Both the position numbers and the translations under genes were made by a program. From Shewanella electrica (GTDB taxonomy: Bacteria; Pseudomonadota; Gammaproteobacteria; Enterobacterales; Shewanellaceae): a stretch of 64,000 nt of DNA. The stretch is from the NCBI RefSeq assembly GCF_022321485.1, contig NZ_JAKOGG010000006.1:163507-227506 (forward strand). The letters are read 5' to 3'. The first letter of the stretch is position 1; the number at the start of each line of letters is the position of its first letter. Shown here in pieces: positions 40,436 to 53,998 of the stretch. The notes below the pieces were generated by a model. It was not told the origin of the DNA. It saw only the letters and a list, made by a program, of their open reading frames with translations, and did no database searches.

Positions 40436-40561
40436 ATGTGCCAAGAAACAGATCAAACAAGAAGAAAGTTAGTCAAAGCGACTGAAATCAACGATGCGCG
40501 GGAAAACGTAGTCAACAAAAAAGCGCGTTATCGCTATGTGATCGACGCCGCGACTTTCTAA
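40436..40561 (+). CDS. 41-residue unknown protein
   Basis: Short ORF starting MCQETDQTRRKLVKATEIND and ending YRYVIDAATF, with an AAGGAG ribosome site 6-7 nt before the ATG and a strong terminator 25 nt after the stop. The composition is charged and soluble, with no membrane span. The good translation signal, clean amino acid composition and own terminator support a real gene. Function unknown; it lies upstream of the AspC-type gene but is separated from it by the terminator. Confidence 0.72.
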   Translation: MCQETDQTRRKLVKATEINDARENVVNKKARYRYVIDAATF

Positions 40562-40585
40562 GCTTATTCAAGTAAGCTCTGACGT

Positions 40586-40609
40586 AAGGACGATATTTTA
40601 TCGTCCTTT
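40586..40609 (+). terminator. Terminator after the 41-residue gene
   Basis: Stem AAGGACGATA / TATCGTCCTT, loop TTT, then TATCTTTT. Confidence 0.85.
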
Positions 40610-40765
40610 ATCTTTTCCGTTTTACAGTATCGTTTTTATCGGCGCGTTAAATTCAGAATTTTGCTAATTAGCCAAAGGTTTTTTGCGCTGAGTCTATGTC
40701 GCGTAAGCGAGTGATGGTATAACTGTCGCCAACAAGCTTTACTCAGCACAGCACAGGAAAATGTA

Positions 40766-41962
40766 ATGATATTTACCAACGTGATTGCCGCTCCCGCTGA
40801 CCCAATTCTCGGTTTGACGGACGCGTTTAAAAAGGACCCTCGGCAGGAAAAAGTCAACTTAGGCGTTGGCGTTTATAAAACTGATGCAGGTGAAACACCT
40901 GTGCTGGCATCGGTAAAACTCGCTGAAGAGAAGTTACTGAAAGAAGAAACCAGTAAAAACTATCTCGGGATTGAAGGCGTTCAGCTGTATAACAAAGTGG
41001 TACAAGAACTGTTGTTCGGCCCCGATAGCGACCTGATTAAGCAACAACGTGCAGTTACGGCACAAGCGCCAGGTGGTACTGGCTCGTTGCGTATTGCCGC
41101 AGAATTTGTGGTCAGAAACACCGAAAGCCGCACCATTTGGGTAAGCAACCCAACATGGGCCAACCACCAAAACATCTTCGAAACTGCGGGCCTTAGCACC
41201 AAAGAGTACGCCTACTACGATGCTAGCACTCATGGTTTAAACTTTACCGCTATGTTGGCCGATCTGGAAAGCGCCCAAGCTGGTGATTTGGTACTGCTAC
41301 ACGGTTGTTGCCACAATCCATCTGGTATCGATCCAACGGTTGAGCAATGGCAAGCGATTGGTGAGTTATGTGCTAAGAAAAACTTGGTGCCGTTGTTTGA
41401 CTTTGCTTACCAAGGTTTTGGCGACGGTGTTGAGGAAGACGCCATTGGCTTGCGCACTGTGGCCGCTATGGTGCCTGAACTTATCATCGCCAACTCGTTT
41501 TCTAAAAACTTCGGTTTGTACAACGAGCGTATTGGTGCTGTGACGTTAGTTGCTGAAGACCAAGCCGCAGCACAAAAAGCCTTTAGCCAAGTTAAACGCA
41601 CCATTCGCGCTAACTACTCTAATCCGCCAGCACACGGTGCGCTGATTGTAAGTACCATTCTGTCTACGCCTGAATTGCGTACTATCTGGGAAAACGAAGT
41701 CAAAGAGATGCGTGAACGCATCGCTAAAATGCGTACGCTGTTTGTGGAAACACTGGCAGCCGAAGGGGTTAAACAAGACTTCTCTTTCATCTCCGGACAA
41801 AAGGGCATGTTCAGCTTTTCCGGCTTGAATAAGGCGCAGGTTGAACAGCTAAAAGAGCAATTTGCTATCTATATCGTCGGCTCTGGCCGTATCAGCGTAG
41901 CCGGTATGACCACCAGCAACGTACCGGTAATTTGCCGAGCGATTGCTGCGATACTGAATTGA
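40766..41962 (+). CDS. aspC: Aspartate/aromatic amino acid aminotransferase (AspC/TyrB type)
   Basis: PLP enzyme of the class I-alpha aspartate aminotransferase subgroup, interconverting aspartate (and aromatic amino acids) with their 2-oxo acids. The N-terminus [18 protein letters not shown] is diagnostic. Cofactor site: [16 protein letters not shown] holds the Schiff-base lysine (about residue 247). [13 protein letters not shown] and the substrate-binding [12 protein letters not shown] and GRISVAGM arginines are present. 398 residues. AspC and TyrB cannot be separated by eye. AGGAAAA precedes the ATG. Confidence 0.9.
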   Translation: MIFTNVIAAPADPILGLTDAFKKDPRQEKVNLGVGVYKTDAGETPVLASVKLAEEKLLKEETSKNYLGIEGVQLYNKVVQELLFGPDSDLIKQQRAVTAQAPGGTGSLRIAAEFVVRNTESRTIWVSNPTWANHQNIFETAGLSTKEYAYYDASTHGLNFTAMLADLESAQAGDLVLLHGCCHNPSGIDPTVEQWQAIGELCAKKNLVPLFDFAYQGFGDGVEEDAIGLRTVAAMVPELIIANSFSKNFGLYNERIGAVTLVAEDQAAAQKAFSQVKRTIRANYSNPPAHGALIVSTILSTPELRTIWENEVKEMRERIAKMRTLFVETLAAEGVKQDFSFISGQKGMFSFSGLNKAQVEQLKEQFAIYIVGSGRISVAGMTTSNVPVICRAIAAILN

Positions 41963-41982
41963 TTTAGCATAGAATTTTTACC

Positions 41983-42007
41983 AAAGGCCGCAGAAATGCG
42001 GCCTTTT
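41983..42007 (+). terminator. Terminator after aspC-type gene
   Basis: AAAGGCCGCA / TGCGGCCTTT stem with GAAA loop and T-run. Confidence 0.92.
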
Positions 42008-42114
42008 TTGTATATTCAGTAACTGCTGAAACAACGCTTAAATTTTGTTAAATCACTTTGCTCGCTTATAATCGGCGGTTAATCAATTCTCTTGAGCATT
42101 ACTAAGGGGGCTGT

Positions 42115-42951
42115 TTGAGAACAGGAAGAGTCGGTTCATCGGTGCTAGCAATCGCCGTTGTGATTGCCGCGGTTATCGCCTTAAGAGTTATTTTTATTCC
42201 AATTAATGACTCTGATCCATCGACCACACCACTGGTAGAGAAGAATCAGCTTGGCATAAATCTCATCCCCGACTTTTCGGAAATCGCGGATGTTGAAGCC
42301 AAAAAGAAAGCGTTTTTTGATTTCCTTCGACCTGTGGTACGTAAACAAAACCGCGTTATTGCGGGGGAACGTAAATTTCTGCTGTCAGTAAGATCGCACC
42401 TAGAAAATGGTTTGAACTTAGACAATGCCGAAGTCTATCGAGTACAGACGCTGGCAGAGAAATATGACTATGGCATGCGTAATATCGATCTCTCCTCTGT
42501 GAAGGAGTTACTGCGTCGAGTCGATATTATCCCAGAGTCAATGGTATTAATTCAGGCCGCCAACGAATCCGGTTGGGGCAGTTCACGCTTTGCGCGCGAA
42601 GGGTTTAACTTCTTCGGCCAGTGGTGTTTTAGCGAAGGCTGCGGTTTGGTGCCGCAGTCACGCGGTGATGGTCAAATCCATGAAGTGAAAGTGTTTGCCA
42701 GTGTCGATGAGTCGATTGCATCGTACATGCGCAACCTCAATTCCAATGGTGCTTATCGGTTATTTCGCTCGATTCGCGCGGATCTACGTGCTCAGTCTGA
42801 GCCGTTAAGTGCTGAAAAATTGATTTATGGCTTGGTGAACTATTCAGAGCGACAAGACGCATACATAGATGAGTTACTTGATATGCTGCGTCACAATGAA
42901 GAGTTCTTACAGTCTGGCAATACCACCACAACCGCATTCGTGCACGGTTAA
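42115..42951 (+). CDS. Bax-like glucosaminidase domain protein
   Basis: A 278-residue inner-membrane anchored, periplasmic peptidoglycan hydrolase candidate. TTG start with AAGGGGG 4 nt upstream. One N-terminal helix (residues 8-25, VLAIAVVIAAVIALRVIF). The glucosaminidase/Bax-type domain has the catalytic glutamate in QAANESGWGSSRFAREGFNF followed by FGQWCFSEGCG with two cysteines. The C-terminal part continues YMRNLNSNGAYRLFRSIRAD, as in E. coli Bax. A strong terminator follows. Confidence 0.87.
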   Translation: MRTGRVGSSVLAIAVVIAAVIALRVIFIPINDSDPSTTPLVEKNQLGINLIPDFSEIADVEAKKKAFFDFLRPVVRKQNRVIAGERKFLLSVRSHLENGLNLDNAEVYRVQTLAEKYDYGMRNIDLSSVKELLRRVDIIPESMVLIQAANESGWGSSRFAREGFNFFGQWCFSEGCGLVPQSRGDGQIHEVKVFASVDESIASYMRNLNSNGAYRLFRSIRADLRAQSEPLSAEKLIYGLVNYSERQDAYIDELLDMLRHNEEFLQSGNTTTTAFVHG

Positions 42952-42959
42952 ACGTCATC

Positions 42960-42999
42960 AAAACAGCAGACAGTTAGCCTCTAACTATCTGCTGTTTTT
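42960..42999 (+). terminator. Terminator after Bax-like gene
   Basis: 17-bp stem AAACAGCAGACAGTTAG / CTAACTATCTGCTGTTT (one mismatch), CCT loop, then TTTCTTTTT. Confidence 0.9.
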
Positions 43000-43139
43000 C
43001 TTTTTATCGATGGTGGATTTTGATATTAAATCGCGACCAATCAATAAGATAACTAATCAAAAATTTTCACTGCTAGATAAACTTTTTTGTCATACAAATT
43101 TATTGCCTAGCTAACTTATCTGTGTTTATACTTTTGCCA

Positions 43140-43223
43140 CTTGTCGGAGTGCCCAACTGGGCTGAGACCGTTAATTCGGGATCCGTTGAACCTGATCAGG
43201 CTAGCACCTGCGAAGGAAACAAG
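43140..43223 (+). ncRNA. TPP riboswitch (THI element) of the thi operon
   Basis: P1 arms CTTGT (43140-43144) and ACAAG (43219-43223) enclose the conserved thi-box: GGCTGAGACC in the left half and ACCTGATCAGGCTAGCACCTGCGAAGG in pieces in the right half. It is 169 nt upstream of the thiC ATG, leaving room for an expression platform; which hairpin switches is not obvious. TPP binding should lower operon expression. Confidence 0.96.
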
Positions 43224-43277
43224 CTGTACGTTTAAGGGTGTTGCTGCGCTATTGCGGCAAAACCAAAACGTTGGTGA

Positions 43278-46811
<3,534 letters not shown>

Positions 46812-46819
<8 letters not shown>

Positions 46820-47594
46820 GCCAATAACAGCATTAACCTCGCGGCAGTTTATGCGTTACTCGCGGCAAATCATGCTGCCTCATTGTGGTGAAGCTGGCCA
46901 GCTAACACTGTTAAATGCGCATGCGGTGATAGTCGGCGTGGGCGGCTTGGGGCAACACGTAGCGCAGTTACTGGCGGCAGCGGGTGTTGGTCGCCTGACG
47001 TTGATCGACCACGACACCGTCGCGCTGGATAACTTGCCGCGACAAACCTTGTATCGCGACAGTCATGTTGGTCAAGCCAAGGTGTTAGTCGCGGCGCGTA
47101 AGTTGCGGCAACGCTATAGCGATTGCAACGTCGACACCGTGATTGAACCATTTGGTGCGCCAACGCAGCAACAACTGCCGAGAGCGGATGTGGTACTAGA
47201 TTGCTCCGACAATTTTGCCTGTCGCCATGCTCTCAGCGAAGCAAGCTACCAGCAGCAGTTACCATTGGTGAGCGCGGCGATTGCCGCTGAGCAAGCATGG
47301 TTAGCGATGTTTACAGCCAATGACATCGCCCAGTTTGGCTGTTTGCATTGTGTGTTTCCTGCCGACACGCAAACATCGCAAAGCTGCGCGAGCAATGGCG
47401 TCATGGGGTCAGCGGTCGCGACGGTTGCTTCACTTCAGGCTGATGTGGCACTGCGCTATCTCTTGGGCGCCACATCACAACTTGCAGGGCAGATGTTGCA
47501 TATCGATTTTGGCGCTCTGCAATTTACTAAATTGCAACGTAGCCGTGATCCCTTGTGTGAAAACTGCGCCAGCCCGCTAAGGAAATGCTCATGA
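46812..47594 (+). CDS. thiF: Sulfur carrier protein adenylyltransferase ThiF
   Basis: E1-like enzyme that adenylates the C-terminus of ThiS. The ATG at 46812 has a near-perfect GGAGG site; an earlier in-frame start lies deep in thiDE. The ATP motif VIVGVGGLGQHVAQLLAAAG is clear, with RQTLYRDSHVGQAKV after it. Two CxxC pairs (FGCLHC and CENC near the C-terminus) form the structural zinc site. 260 residues. It overlaps thiS by ATGA. Confidence 0.93.
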
Positions 47595-47791
47595 AATTAA
47601 TTATCAACGGCCAACCGCAAGAGGTTGCCACCGATATTACCTTGCAGGTCTTGCTGGAAAGCCAACGGATTGCCCCCAACAGCATCGCGTTGGTGCGCAA
47701 TGGCGTCATCACGCCACGCAGTAGCTGGCACACCACTCAATGCTTGCCGAATGATCACATCGACATTTTTTCTGCCGTGGCAGGAGGTTAA
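47591..47791 (+). CDS. thiS: Sulfur carrier protein ThiS
   Basis: A 66-residue ubiquitin-fold carrier. Its C-terminal AVAGG ends in the Gly-Gly that becomes thiocarboxylated and donates sulfur to the thiazole. The start ATG overlaps the thiF stop, preferred over an ATG two codons upstream. AGGAGG for thiG lies in its 3' end. Confidence 0.95.
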   Translation: MKLIINGQPQEVATDITLQVLLESQRIAPNSIALVRNGVITPRSSWHTTQCLPNDHIDIFSAVAGG

Positions 47792-47793
47792 TG

Positions 47794-48567
47794 ATGCTTA
47801 CCATTGCTGATACACAATTTCCCAGCCGATTGTTCACTGGCACCGGCAAGTTTGCTAATGCTGATACTATGTTAGCGGCAGTTCGCGCCAGTGACGCGGC
47901 GTTAGTCACCGTCGCGCTTAAACGGCTCGATTTCGGGCGTAGCTCTGACGACATTCTCCAGCCGCTGCAAAACGCGGGGCATAAACTGTTGCCGAACACC
48001 TCCGGTGCGCGCACTGCCAAAGAAGCGATTTTTGCCGCAGAACTTGGCCGTGAAATGCTTGGCACGGAATGGGTCAAAGTCGAAATCCATCCCGACCCGC
48101 GCTATCTGATGCCAGATCCGATTGAAACCTTTCAAGCCTGTGTCGAATTAGTGCAGCAAGGTTTTAAGGTGTTGCCATACGTGCATGCCGATCCGGTGCT
48201 GTGCTGTCGTTTGCAAGAGATTGGTTGCGCCGCGGTGATGCCGCTGGGCAGTCCGATTGGCTCAAATCAAGGGTTAGCCAGCGAGCCGTTTTTAAAAATC
48301 ATTATCGAACAAGCGCAAGTACCGGTCGTGATTGATGCCGGTATTGGCTCGCCCGCACAAGCGATGCAGGCGATGGCGTTGGGGGCCGATGCGGTGCTGG
48401 TAAATACCGCTATTGCGTCTGCGCGTGATCCGGTGGCGATGGCTGCGTGTTTTCGTCAAGCCGTCGACATTGGTCGTCGCGCCTACGAAGCGGGATTAGG
48501 AGCGGTGCAGCATCAAGCTAACGCATCTAGCCCGCTTACCGGATTTTTGCAGCAAGGAGTTGCGTGA
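47794..48567 (+). CDS. thiG: Thiazole synthase ThiG
   Basis: Forms the thiazole phosphate from deoxyxylulose 5-phosphate, dehydroglycine and ThiS-thiocarboxylate. The TIM-barrel protein contains [24 protein letters not shown] with VKVEIHPDP (Schiff-base lysine region) and [13 protein letters not shown]. Two adjacent ATGs (47791, 47794) are available; AGGAGG is best spaced for 47794. 257 residues. Confidence 0.95.
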   Translation: MLTIADTQFPSRLFTGTGKFANADTMLAAVRASDAALVTVALKRLDFGRSSDDILQPLQNAGHKLLPNTSGARTAKEAIFAAELGREMLGTEWVKVEIHPDPRYLMPDPIETFQACVELVQQGFKVLPYVHADPVLCCRLQEIGCAAVMPLGSPIGSNQGLASEPFLKIIIEQAQVPVVIDAGIGSPAQAMQAMALGADAVLVNTAIASARDPVAMAACFRQAVDIGRRAYEAGLGAVQHQANASSPLTGFLQQGVA

Positions 48568-48568
48568 A

Positions 48569-49699
48569 ATGGCGCCAGCATTTTCTGAGCGCTTGGATGC
48601 GCTGCTTGCTAACGGCCTCGATAAACAGCGGCTCACTCTCAACAGTGTCAGCCGCACCGACGTCGAAGTTTATCTCGCCAATCCGCAGCGGATTATTGGC
48701 AATACGGAGGCGCTGGCAGCCTTGATATCACCAGCGGCGGCGCACTATCTCGAACCGTTAGCCCAGACCGCGGCAGCCATTACGCGTAAACGTTTTGGCA
48801 GCAATATTCAGCTCTATGCGCCGCTGTATGTGTCCAATCTCTGCGCGAACGACTGCGATTACTGCGGCTTTAGCAGCAAAAATCCGATCAAACGCAAGGT
48901 GTTGAATGGTGCAGAGTTAGACGCCGAAATTGCCATTTTGCAGCGGCGCGGTTTTGATTCGGTGCTGTTAGTGGCGGGCGAACATTCGCGTAAAGTTGGG
49001 CAAGATTACTTTATCAATGCGCTGCAACGCTGCGCGCCACATTTCAGCTATTTGGCGTTAGAGATCCAACCGCTAACCACGCGGGAGTATCAAACCTTAG
49101 TCAGTCATGGCTTAGATGCGGTGATGGTCTATCAAGAAAGCTACCAGCCAGCAGTTTATGCCGCGCACCACCATCATGGTAAAAAACGTGACTTTGCTTG
49201 GCGGCTGAATTGCCCTGACCGGGCGGCGACCGCTGGCGTGGATAAAATCGGCATTGGCGCTTTGTTGGGTTTGGCTGATTGGCGCATTGAGAGTTTATTG
49301 CTCGGGCATCATTTACGTTATCTGGAGCAACGTTATTGGCGCAGCCGCTTTAGTGTGTCGGTGCCAAGATTGCGCCCATGCGTTGGCAGTAGCATTGAGG
49401 TGCAGTTTATGGCCGATAGCCAACTGGTACAGCTGTTGTGCGCTTTGCGGCTGTTTTCGCCCAACGTGGAGTTGAGTTTATCGACGCGAGAATCAGCCTC
49501 GCTACGGGATAACTTGCTGGCCTTGGGAATTACCCATATGAGCGCCGAAAGTTCGACCGAGCCAGGTGGCTACGCCAATCCGCAATCAGCGCTCGATCAA
49601 TTTGCCATCAGCGATGAACGTAGTGTGCCGCAAGTGATTAACGCCATTAAAGCGCGCGGATTACAGCCGGTGTTTAAAGATTGGCAGATGCAGTGGTAA
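48569..49699 (+). CDS. thiH: Tyrosine lyase ThiH
   Basis: Radical SAM enzyme splitting tyrosine to dehydroglycine and p-cresol for the thiazole ring. The cluster motif is CANDCDYCGF (CxxxCxxC, about residues 90-97). The ATG at 48569 lies 1 nt after the thiG stop with AAGGAG 9 nt before; a TTG three codons upstream is less likely. 376 residues. ThiH instead of glycine oxidase indicates the enterobacterial-type, oxygen-independent route. Last gene of the operon, with a terminator after it. Confidence 0.95.
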   Translation: MAPAFSERLDALLANGLDKQRLTLNSVSRTDVEVYLANPQRIIGNTEALAALISPAAAHYLEPLAQTAAAITRKRFGSNIQLYAPLYVSNLCANDCDYCGFSSKNPIKRKVLNGAELDAEIAILQRRGFDSVLLVAGEHSRKVGQDYFINALQRCAPHFSYLALEIQPLTTREYQTLVSHGLDAVMVYQESYQPAVYAAHHHHGKKRDFAWRLNCPDRAATAGVDKIGIGALLGLADWRIESLLLGHHLRYLEQRYWRSRFSVSVPRLRPCVGSSIEVQFMADSQLVQLLCALRLFSPNVELSLSTRESASLRDNLLALGITHMSAESSTEPGGYANPQSALDQFAISDERSVPQVINAIKARGLQPVFKDWQMQW

Positions 49700-49713
49700 G
49701 CAATACCCGTAAA

Positions 49714-49734
49714 AAAGCCCGCTGTGCGGGCTTT
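49714..49734. terminator. Terminator between thiH and bcp
   Basis: AAAGCCCGC / GCGGGCTTT stem, TGT loop, preceded by an A-run so that it also serves the convergent bcp on minus. Confidence 0.88.
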
Positions 49735-49760
49735 CATCGTTCAAACGGGCGTCGGCTTAG

Positions 49761-50234
49761 TTACGCTTGTTGATCTAGGTAGGCGAGCACCACCTCGTGG
49801 TGATCTTTGGTTTTGAACTTATCAAAGAATTTTTCCACCTTGCCGTCTTGGCCAACTAAGAAGCTAAGGCGATGAATACCGTCGTACACTTTTCCCATGA
49901 ATTTCTTTTCACCCCAAACGCCAAATGCTTCGGCAACTTGGTGGTCTTCATCGCTAAGTAGCGTGAAATTCAGCTCATATTTGTCTTCAAATTTTTTGAG
50001 CTTAGCTGGCGCATCAGGGCTGATACCGAATACGGTAACGCCACGTTTAGCCAGTTCGGCATAAGTGTCACGCAAGCCACAAGCTTGCACGGTGCAGCCG
50101 GGCGTCATCGCTTTAGGGTAGAAGTACACCAACACGCGTTGGCTTTTTAAGGTTTCGCTGAGTGATACATCCTCGCCATTTTGATTTTTTAAGGTGAATG
50201 CAGGTGCCTGTTGGCCCTCGGTTAATGGTGTCAT
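49761..50234 (-). CDS. bcp: Thioredoxin-dependent peroxiredoxin Bcp (PrxQ type)
   Basis: Reduces hydroperoxides. The start at 50234 (MTPLTEGQQAPAFTLKNQNG) has AAGGAT 6 nt upstream. The peroxidatic cysteine is in TPGCTVQACGLRD with the resolving cysteine five residues later, the atypical 2-Cys PrxQ arrangement. 157 residues. It follows gcvR on the same strand with a 24-bp gap, an arrangement shared with E. coli. Confidence 0.95.
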   Translation of the reverse strand: MTPLTEGQQAPAFTLKNQNGEDVSLSETLKSQRVLVYFYPKAMTPGCTVQACGLRDTYAELAKRGVTVFGISPDAPAKLKKFEDKYELNFTLLSDEDHQVAEAFGVWGEKKFMGKVYDGIHRLSFLVGQDGKVEKFFDKFKTKDHHEVVLAYLDQQA

Positions 50235-50258
50235 GAGGTTATCCTTCATTGTTTGGGT

Positions 50259-50801
50259 TTAGCTAATATCGGGAACTTGTACGCCTTGCATCCGTTTGAT
50301 GCTGCATGAAAGATTAAGCGCTTGCGCCTCGGCGGCGATACTTTGTTCCAAATCTTCCAAATTGACGTTTTCAGGAATGTTGATTGCCAAAAACAGGTGC
50401 TGAGTATTCGCGTCATCATCGGTCGAAAACGAGCGCACGGCACCAAGGTCGAGTGAGCGTTCCGCTAAAAATGCGGTGATTTTGCGCAGGGTGCCACGTT
50501 GATCGAGACCATGAAGCGTGACTTCCAGTCGTGAAGCGTAGTTTTGTGGAGTATGTTTTGATGTACGTTTCATGACGGTCAGCAGTTCTAATTCCACACT
50601 TAGCTGTGGCAACTGACTTTCCAGTTGGGTGATGGCAGGCCAGGAGCCGGACATCATCATGATGATAGTGAATTCATTGCCGAAGCCCGCCATTCTGCTA
50701 TCAACAATATCGCAATCGCAGTCACTGGCGAGTTTGGCGAGTCGTGCCACCAAACCGGGGCGATCGGTGCCCATGGCAGTGACGACCAGATAGTTGGTCA
50801 T
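50259..50801 (-). CDS. gcvR: Glycine cleavage system regulator GcvR
   Basis: Two-ACT-domain protein that binds the activator GcvA and represses gcv genes when glycine is low. ACT1 starts MTNYLVVTAMGTDRPGLVAR, and ACT2 starts near RLEVTLHGLDQRGTLRKITA. 180 residues. Divergent from dapA, upstream of bcp, as in E. coli. Confidence 0.93.
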   Translation of the reverse strand: MTNYLVVTAMGTDRPGLVARLAKLASDCDCDIVDSRMAGFGNEFTIIMMMSGSWPAITQLESQLPQLSVELELLTVMKRTSKHTPQNYASRLEVTLHGLDQRGTLRKITAFLAERSLDLGAVRSFSTDDDANTQHLFLAINIPENVNLEDLEQSIAAEAQALNLSCSIKRMQGVQVPDIS

Positions 50802-50977
50802 GAATTTTCCTTATGTGATTTGCTGCACTAAAGAGGTGTTAACTATGTTGTCGCGCAACAATTTTTGTGCTGTCGCTAATCCTACCACAACTAATTCCAA
50901 ATGTTAGCTCAGCAAGCCCTTGTCATCTAAATGCAGCGTCAGTACCATAGCGAAGCCTTTATTTTTGGGGAATTCTC

Positions 50978-51862
50978 ATGATTGACGGAAGCATCGTTGC
51001 CTTAGTAACACCAATGAACCCGGATGGTTCAGTAGACTACGCAAGTCTCGAACGTTTGGTTGAGTTTCATATCACCGAAGGCACAGACGCTATTGTGTCT
51101 GTTGGCACTACGGGTGAGTCGGCAACGTTACCGATGAAAGAACACGTTGAAGTGGTTAAACACACGCTGCAATTCGCTGCGGGCCGTATTCCGGTCATCG
51201 GTGGTAACGGTGCAAATGCTACGGACGAAGCCATTGAACTGACCCATGCGCTTAATCAATTAGACGTGGTAGGTATGTTGGGCGTAACACCTTATTACAA
51301 TAAGCCAACGCAAAAAGGGCTGATCGCGCATTACAAAGCCATCGCCGCATCAACCGATGTGCCGCAGATCCTGTATAACGTACCGGGTCGCACCGCTGTG
51401 GATATGAAGCCTGAAACCGTGGCAGAACTTAGCCACGTCAGCAACATTGTGGCCGTAAAAGAAGCGACAGGCGATTTAAGCCGTGTGGCTAAGCTGCGTG
51501 AATTGTGTGGCGCTGATTTCAAACTGTACAGTGGCGATGACGCGACGGCCTGCCAATTCCTATTACAGGGCGGTAATGGGGTGATTTCTGTGGCCAACAA
51601 TATCGTACCGCGTCAGTTCAAAGCGATGTGTGATGCGGCGTTGGCGGGCAATCAAGCCGCAGCAGAAGCTGCCGAAGCCGATATTCGTGCGCTGTACACC
51701 ACCTTATTCTGTGAATCAAACCCAATCCCAGTGAAATGGGCGGTTCATCAAATGGGATTGATCACTCATGGCACAATTCGTTTGCCTTTAACTGAACTTT
51801 CTAGTGAGTTTCATGGTCTGTTGATTCAAGCAATGAAAAATGCCCGAATAGAGGTCCAATAA
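50978..51862 (+). CDS. dapA: 4-hydroxy-tetrahydrodipicolinate synthase
   Basis: First committed enzyme of lysine/diaminopimelate synthesis. The class I aldolase-type barrel has the Schiff-base lysine in [11 protein letters not shown] (about residue 161), GTTGESATL near residue 44 and [11 protein letters not shown]. The length of 294 residues is normal. It is followed 4 bp later by bamC, as in E. coli. Confidence 0.97.
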   Translation: MIDGSIVALVTPMNPDGSVDYASLERLVEFHITEGTDAIVSVGTTGESATLPMKEHVEVVKHTLQFAAGRIPVIGGNGANATDEAIELTHALNQLDVVGMLGVTPYYNKPTQKGLIAHYKAIAASTDVPQILYNVPGRTAVDMKPETVAELSHVSNIVAVKEATGDLSRVAKLRELCGADFKLYSGDDATACQFLLQGGNGVISVANNIVPRQFKAMCDAALAGNQAAAEAAEADIRALYTTLFCESNPIPVKWAVHQMGLITHGTIRLPLTELSSEFHGLLIQAMKNARIEVQ

Positions 51863-51866
51863 ATTA

Positions 51867-52979
51867 ATGCCAACATTTAAATATCTTAGCGTTGCTGTTG
51901 CAGTACTGTCAGTTACCGCTTGTAGTACGCCGATTGAACGTAGACAGCCAAATGGCACCTTTGATTATGTCAATGTGAAAAATCAGGCTCCTCTGACCAT
52001 TCCCGATGGATTGAATGCGCCTAAATACAGCAAAGAATATGACATTCCAGCCGTCGGTGAAAAAGCCGATGTTACGCTCTATGGCCAGAATCTTGATATT
52101 CGTCCACCACTGCAAATTCTGCCGCTGGCCGAAGGTACTCACGTAGAAGAGGGCAGCAGTGACATTAAAATCGTGGTTGAATCCATTAAAGGTTCTGCCG
52201 ATCTGAAACAAGAGATGCTGTCGGTTGTTGAAGGTTTCCTCGCTAAATACAACTACCCAATTGCGTTTGAAGATAAAGAGCAAGGCGTTATCAAAACCGA
52301 TTGGATAGATAGTTCACAGATTCTCGATAGCCATTGGTTCTCTGAAGACAAAGTGTTCTCTGTACGTCAACGCTATCAATTTGATGTGGAAGTGCGCCCA
52401 CATGGCCGCACCGGTTATTTGAAAATTAGCTTGCTTGAAAACCAAGAAAGCTACAACGGTGATGAGCAAAAGATCCTGCTGAGCGGTGAAGACAAAGACC
52501 GTTACGCGATTGAGATGTTAAACCGCACCATTTCCTTCATGAGCGTTGAACGCGGCAATATCATTCGTGCTAACCGTGAAGCGCAAAGCCAAGGGTTGGG
52601 TATTAGCTATGTTGCGCCTGCCACTGACAGTGACGAAGGCGTATTTGTGGTTGATGCACCGCTGAAACGCACTTGGGACCGTTTGACTTTAGTATTGCCA
52701 GACGTGGGTTTTGAAGTGGTGGATATGGACTCAAACAAAGGGTTGTACTACTTGTCGTTTAAAGACAACACTGGCTTCTGGTCATCGTTGTTTGGTGGCA
52801 AGAAAATGAACCTTGATAACGGTAACTATCGTATGGTGGTCACCAAAGCGGCTAACGATGAAGAGAAAACCGAGATCCGCTTCCATGACAGCGAAGATAA
52901 ACCGGTTGATGCAGAAGTGCTGCAATCGGTATACGACAACGTTGCTGAGATAATGACGAAAAATCGTATGGACAACTAA
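51867..52979 (+). CDS. bamC: Outer membrane assembly lipoprotein BamC
   Basis: BAM complex lipoprotein. The lipobox SVTACSTP puts the lipidated cysteine at residue 19. An unstructured N-terminal region (NVKNQAPLTIPDGLNAPKYS) binds BamD in E. coli; two helix-grip domains follow. 370 residues, somewhat longer than the E. coli 344. The ATG has no good ribosome site, so coupling to dapA is likely. Confidence 0.93.
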   Translation: MPTFKYLSVAVAVLSVTACSTPIERRQPNGTFDYVNVKNQAPLTIPDGLNAPKYSKEYDIPAVGEKADVTLYGQNLDIRPPLQILPLAEGTHVEEGSSDIKIVVESIKGSADLKQEMLSVVEGFLAKYNYPIAFEDKEQGVIKTDWIDSSQILDSHWFSEDKVFSVRQRYQFDVEVRPHGRTGYLKISLLENQESYNGDEQKILLSGEDKDRYAIEMLNRTISFMSVERGNIIRANREAQSQGLGISYVAPATDSDEGVFVVDAPLKRTWDRLTLVLPDVGFEVVDMDSNKGLYYLSFKDNTGFWSSLFGGKKMNLDNGNYRMVVTKAANDEEKTEIRFHDSEDKPVDAEVLQSVYDNVAEIMTKNRMDN

Positions 52980-52994
52980 GTTGTCCAATGCACT

Positions 52995-53030
52995 AAAAAA
53001 GCCGCTCATTGTGAAATGGGCGGCTTTTTT
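52995..53030. terminator. Terminator between bamC and ttcA
   Basis: AAAAAAGCCGCTCATT / AATGGGCGGCTTTTTT stem with a GTGA loop; A- and T-runs make it bidirectional. Confidence 0.92.
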
Positions 53031-53048
53031 GTATCCGTTTTTAAATGC

Positions 53049-53990
53049 TTACGGCTGAAACACTTCAACCACATCGATACGCTTGGCGGCGCTATCTAAA
53101 TCGATATGGCCGCTGTTGGACACATCCATAAAATCAAACGCTGGCAAGTCGGCTTCGGCAACATCACCTTGCATTGTGGCGTTAGGGTCTTTGGTTAACG
53201 ACACAAAATCAAATGCGCTACGGTCGACACCTTGTGATGGCGCGGTGTTTTGCATAGCGGTGAATATTGTTTCAATCCGACCGGGGAACTGTTTATCCCA
53301 ACTCTTAAGCAGCGCTTTCACTTCTGCACGCTTAAGGTTTTCTTGTGAACCGCACAGGTTACAAGGAATGATCGGGAACGACTTCAGCGTCGCATATTCC
53401 TCGATATCTTTCTCACGCGAGTAAGCCAGCGGACGGATCACCACGTTAGCACCATCATCAGACAACAACTTAGGTGGCATGGCTTTCATCTTGCCGCCGT
53501 AGAACATATTCAAAAACAGCGTTTCGATAATGTCATCGCGGTGATGCCCAAGTGCAATCTTGGTGGCGCCAATTCGATGGGCAAAACCATACAAGGTGCC
53601 TCGGCGTAAACGCGAGCACAGCGAGCAGGTGGTTTTTCCTTCCGGGATTTTCTCTTTAACAATCGAGTAGGTGTCTTTTTCCAAAATATGGTAAGGCACG
53701 TTGAGACTGTCGAGATAGGCTGGCAGCACGTCTTCAGGAAAACCTGGTTGCTTCTGATCGAGGTTAACTACCACAATCTCAAAATCCACCGGCGCACGCT
53801 GTTGGAGATTCACCAAAATATCCAGCATGGTGTAGCTGTCTTTACCACCGGACAAACACACCATCACGCGATCACCAGCTTCAATCATGTTGTAATCTGC
53901 AATCGCACTGCCCACTTCTCTACGCAACCGCTTTTGCAGTTTGTTGAGGCGGGTGATCTGTTTTTTATCCAGTTCACTAACGTCAGACAT
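53049..53990 (-). CDS. ttcA: tRNA 2-thiocytidine biosynthesis protein TtcA
   Basis: ATP- and [4Fe-4S]-dependent thiolation of C32 in tRNA. The start at 53990 ([20 protein letters not shown]) is directly preceded by a T-run; nine further upstream codons are not conserved. The PP-loop SGGKDS is at about residues 48-53, and the cluster cysteines are in TTCSLCSRL and IPCNLCGSQ. 313 residues. A hairpin with SD-like bases in its arm sits just before the start. Confidence 0.95.
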   Translation of the reverse strand: MSDVSELDKKQITRLNKLQKRLRREVGSAIADYNMIEAGDRVMVCLSGGKDSYTMLDILVNLQQRAPVDFEIVVVNLDQKQPGFPEDVLPAYLDSLNVPYHILEKDTYSIVKEKIPEGKTTCSLCSRLRRGTLYGFAHRIGATKIALGHHRDDIIETLFLNMFYGGKMKAMPPKLLSDDGANVVIRPLAYSREKDIEEYATLKSFPIIPCNLCGSQENLKRAEVKALLKSWDKQFPGRIETIFTAMQNTAPSQGVDRSAFDFVSLTKDPNATMQGDVAEADLPAFDFMDVSNSGHIDLDSAAKRIDVVEVFQP

Positions 53991-53998
53991 AAAAATAG

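Noticed and set aside
42104-42117. GGGGGCTGTTT resembling the MITE end, at the start of the Bax-like gene
   Set aside because: The similarity stops after 11 bases, and the G-run is well explained as the ribosome site of the TTG start.
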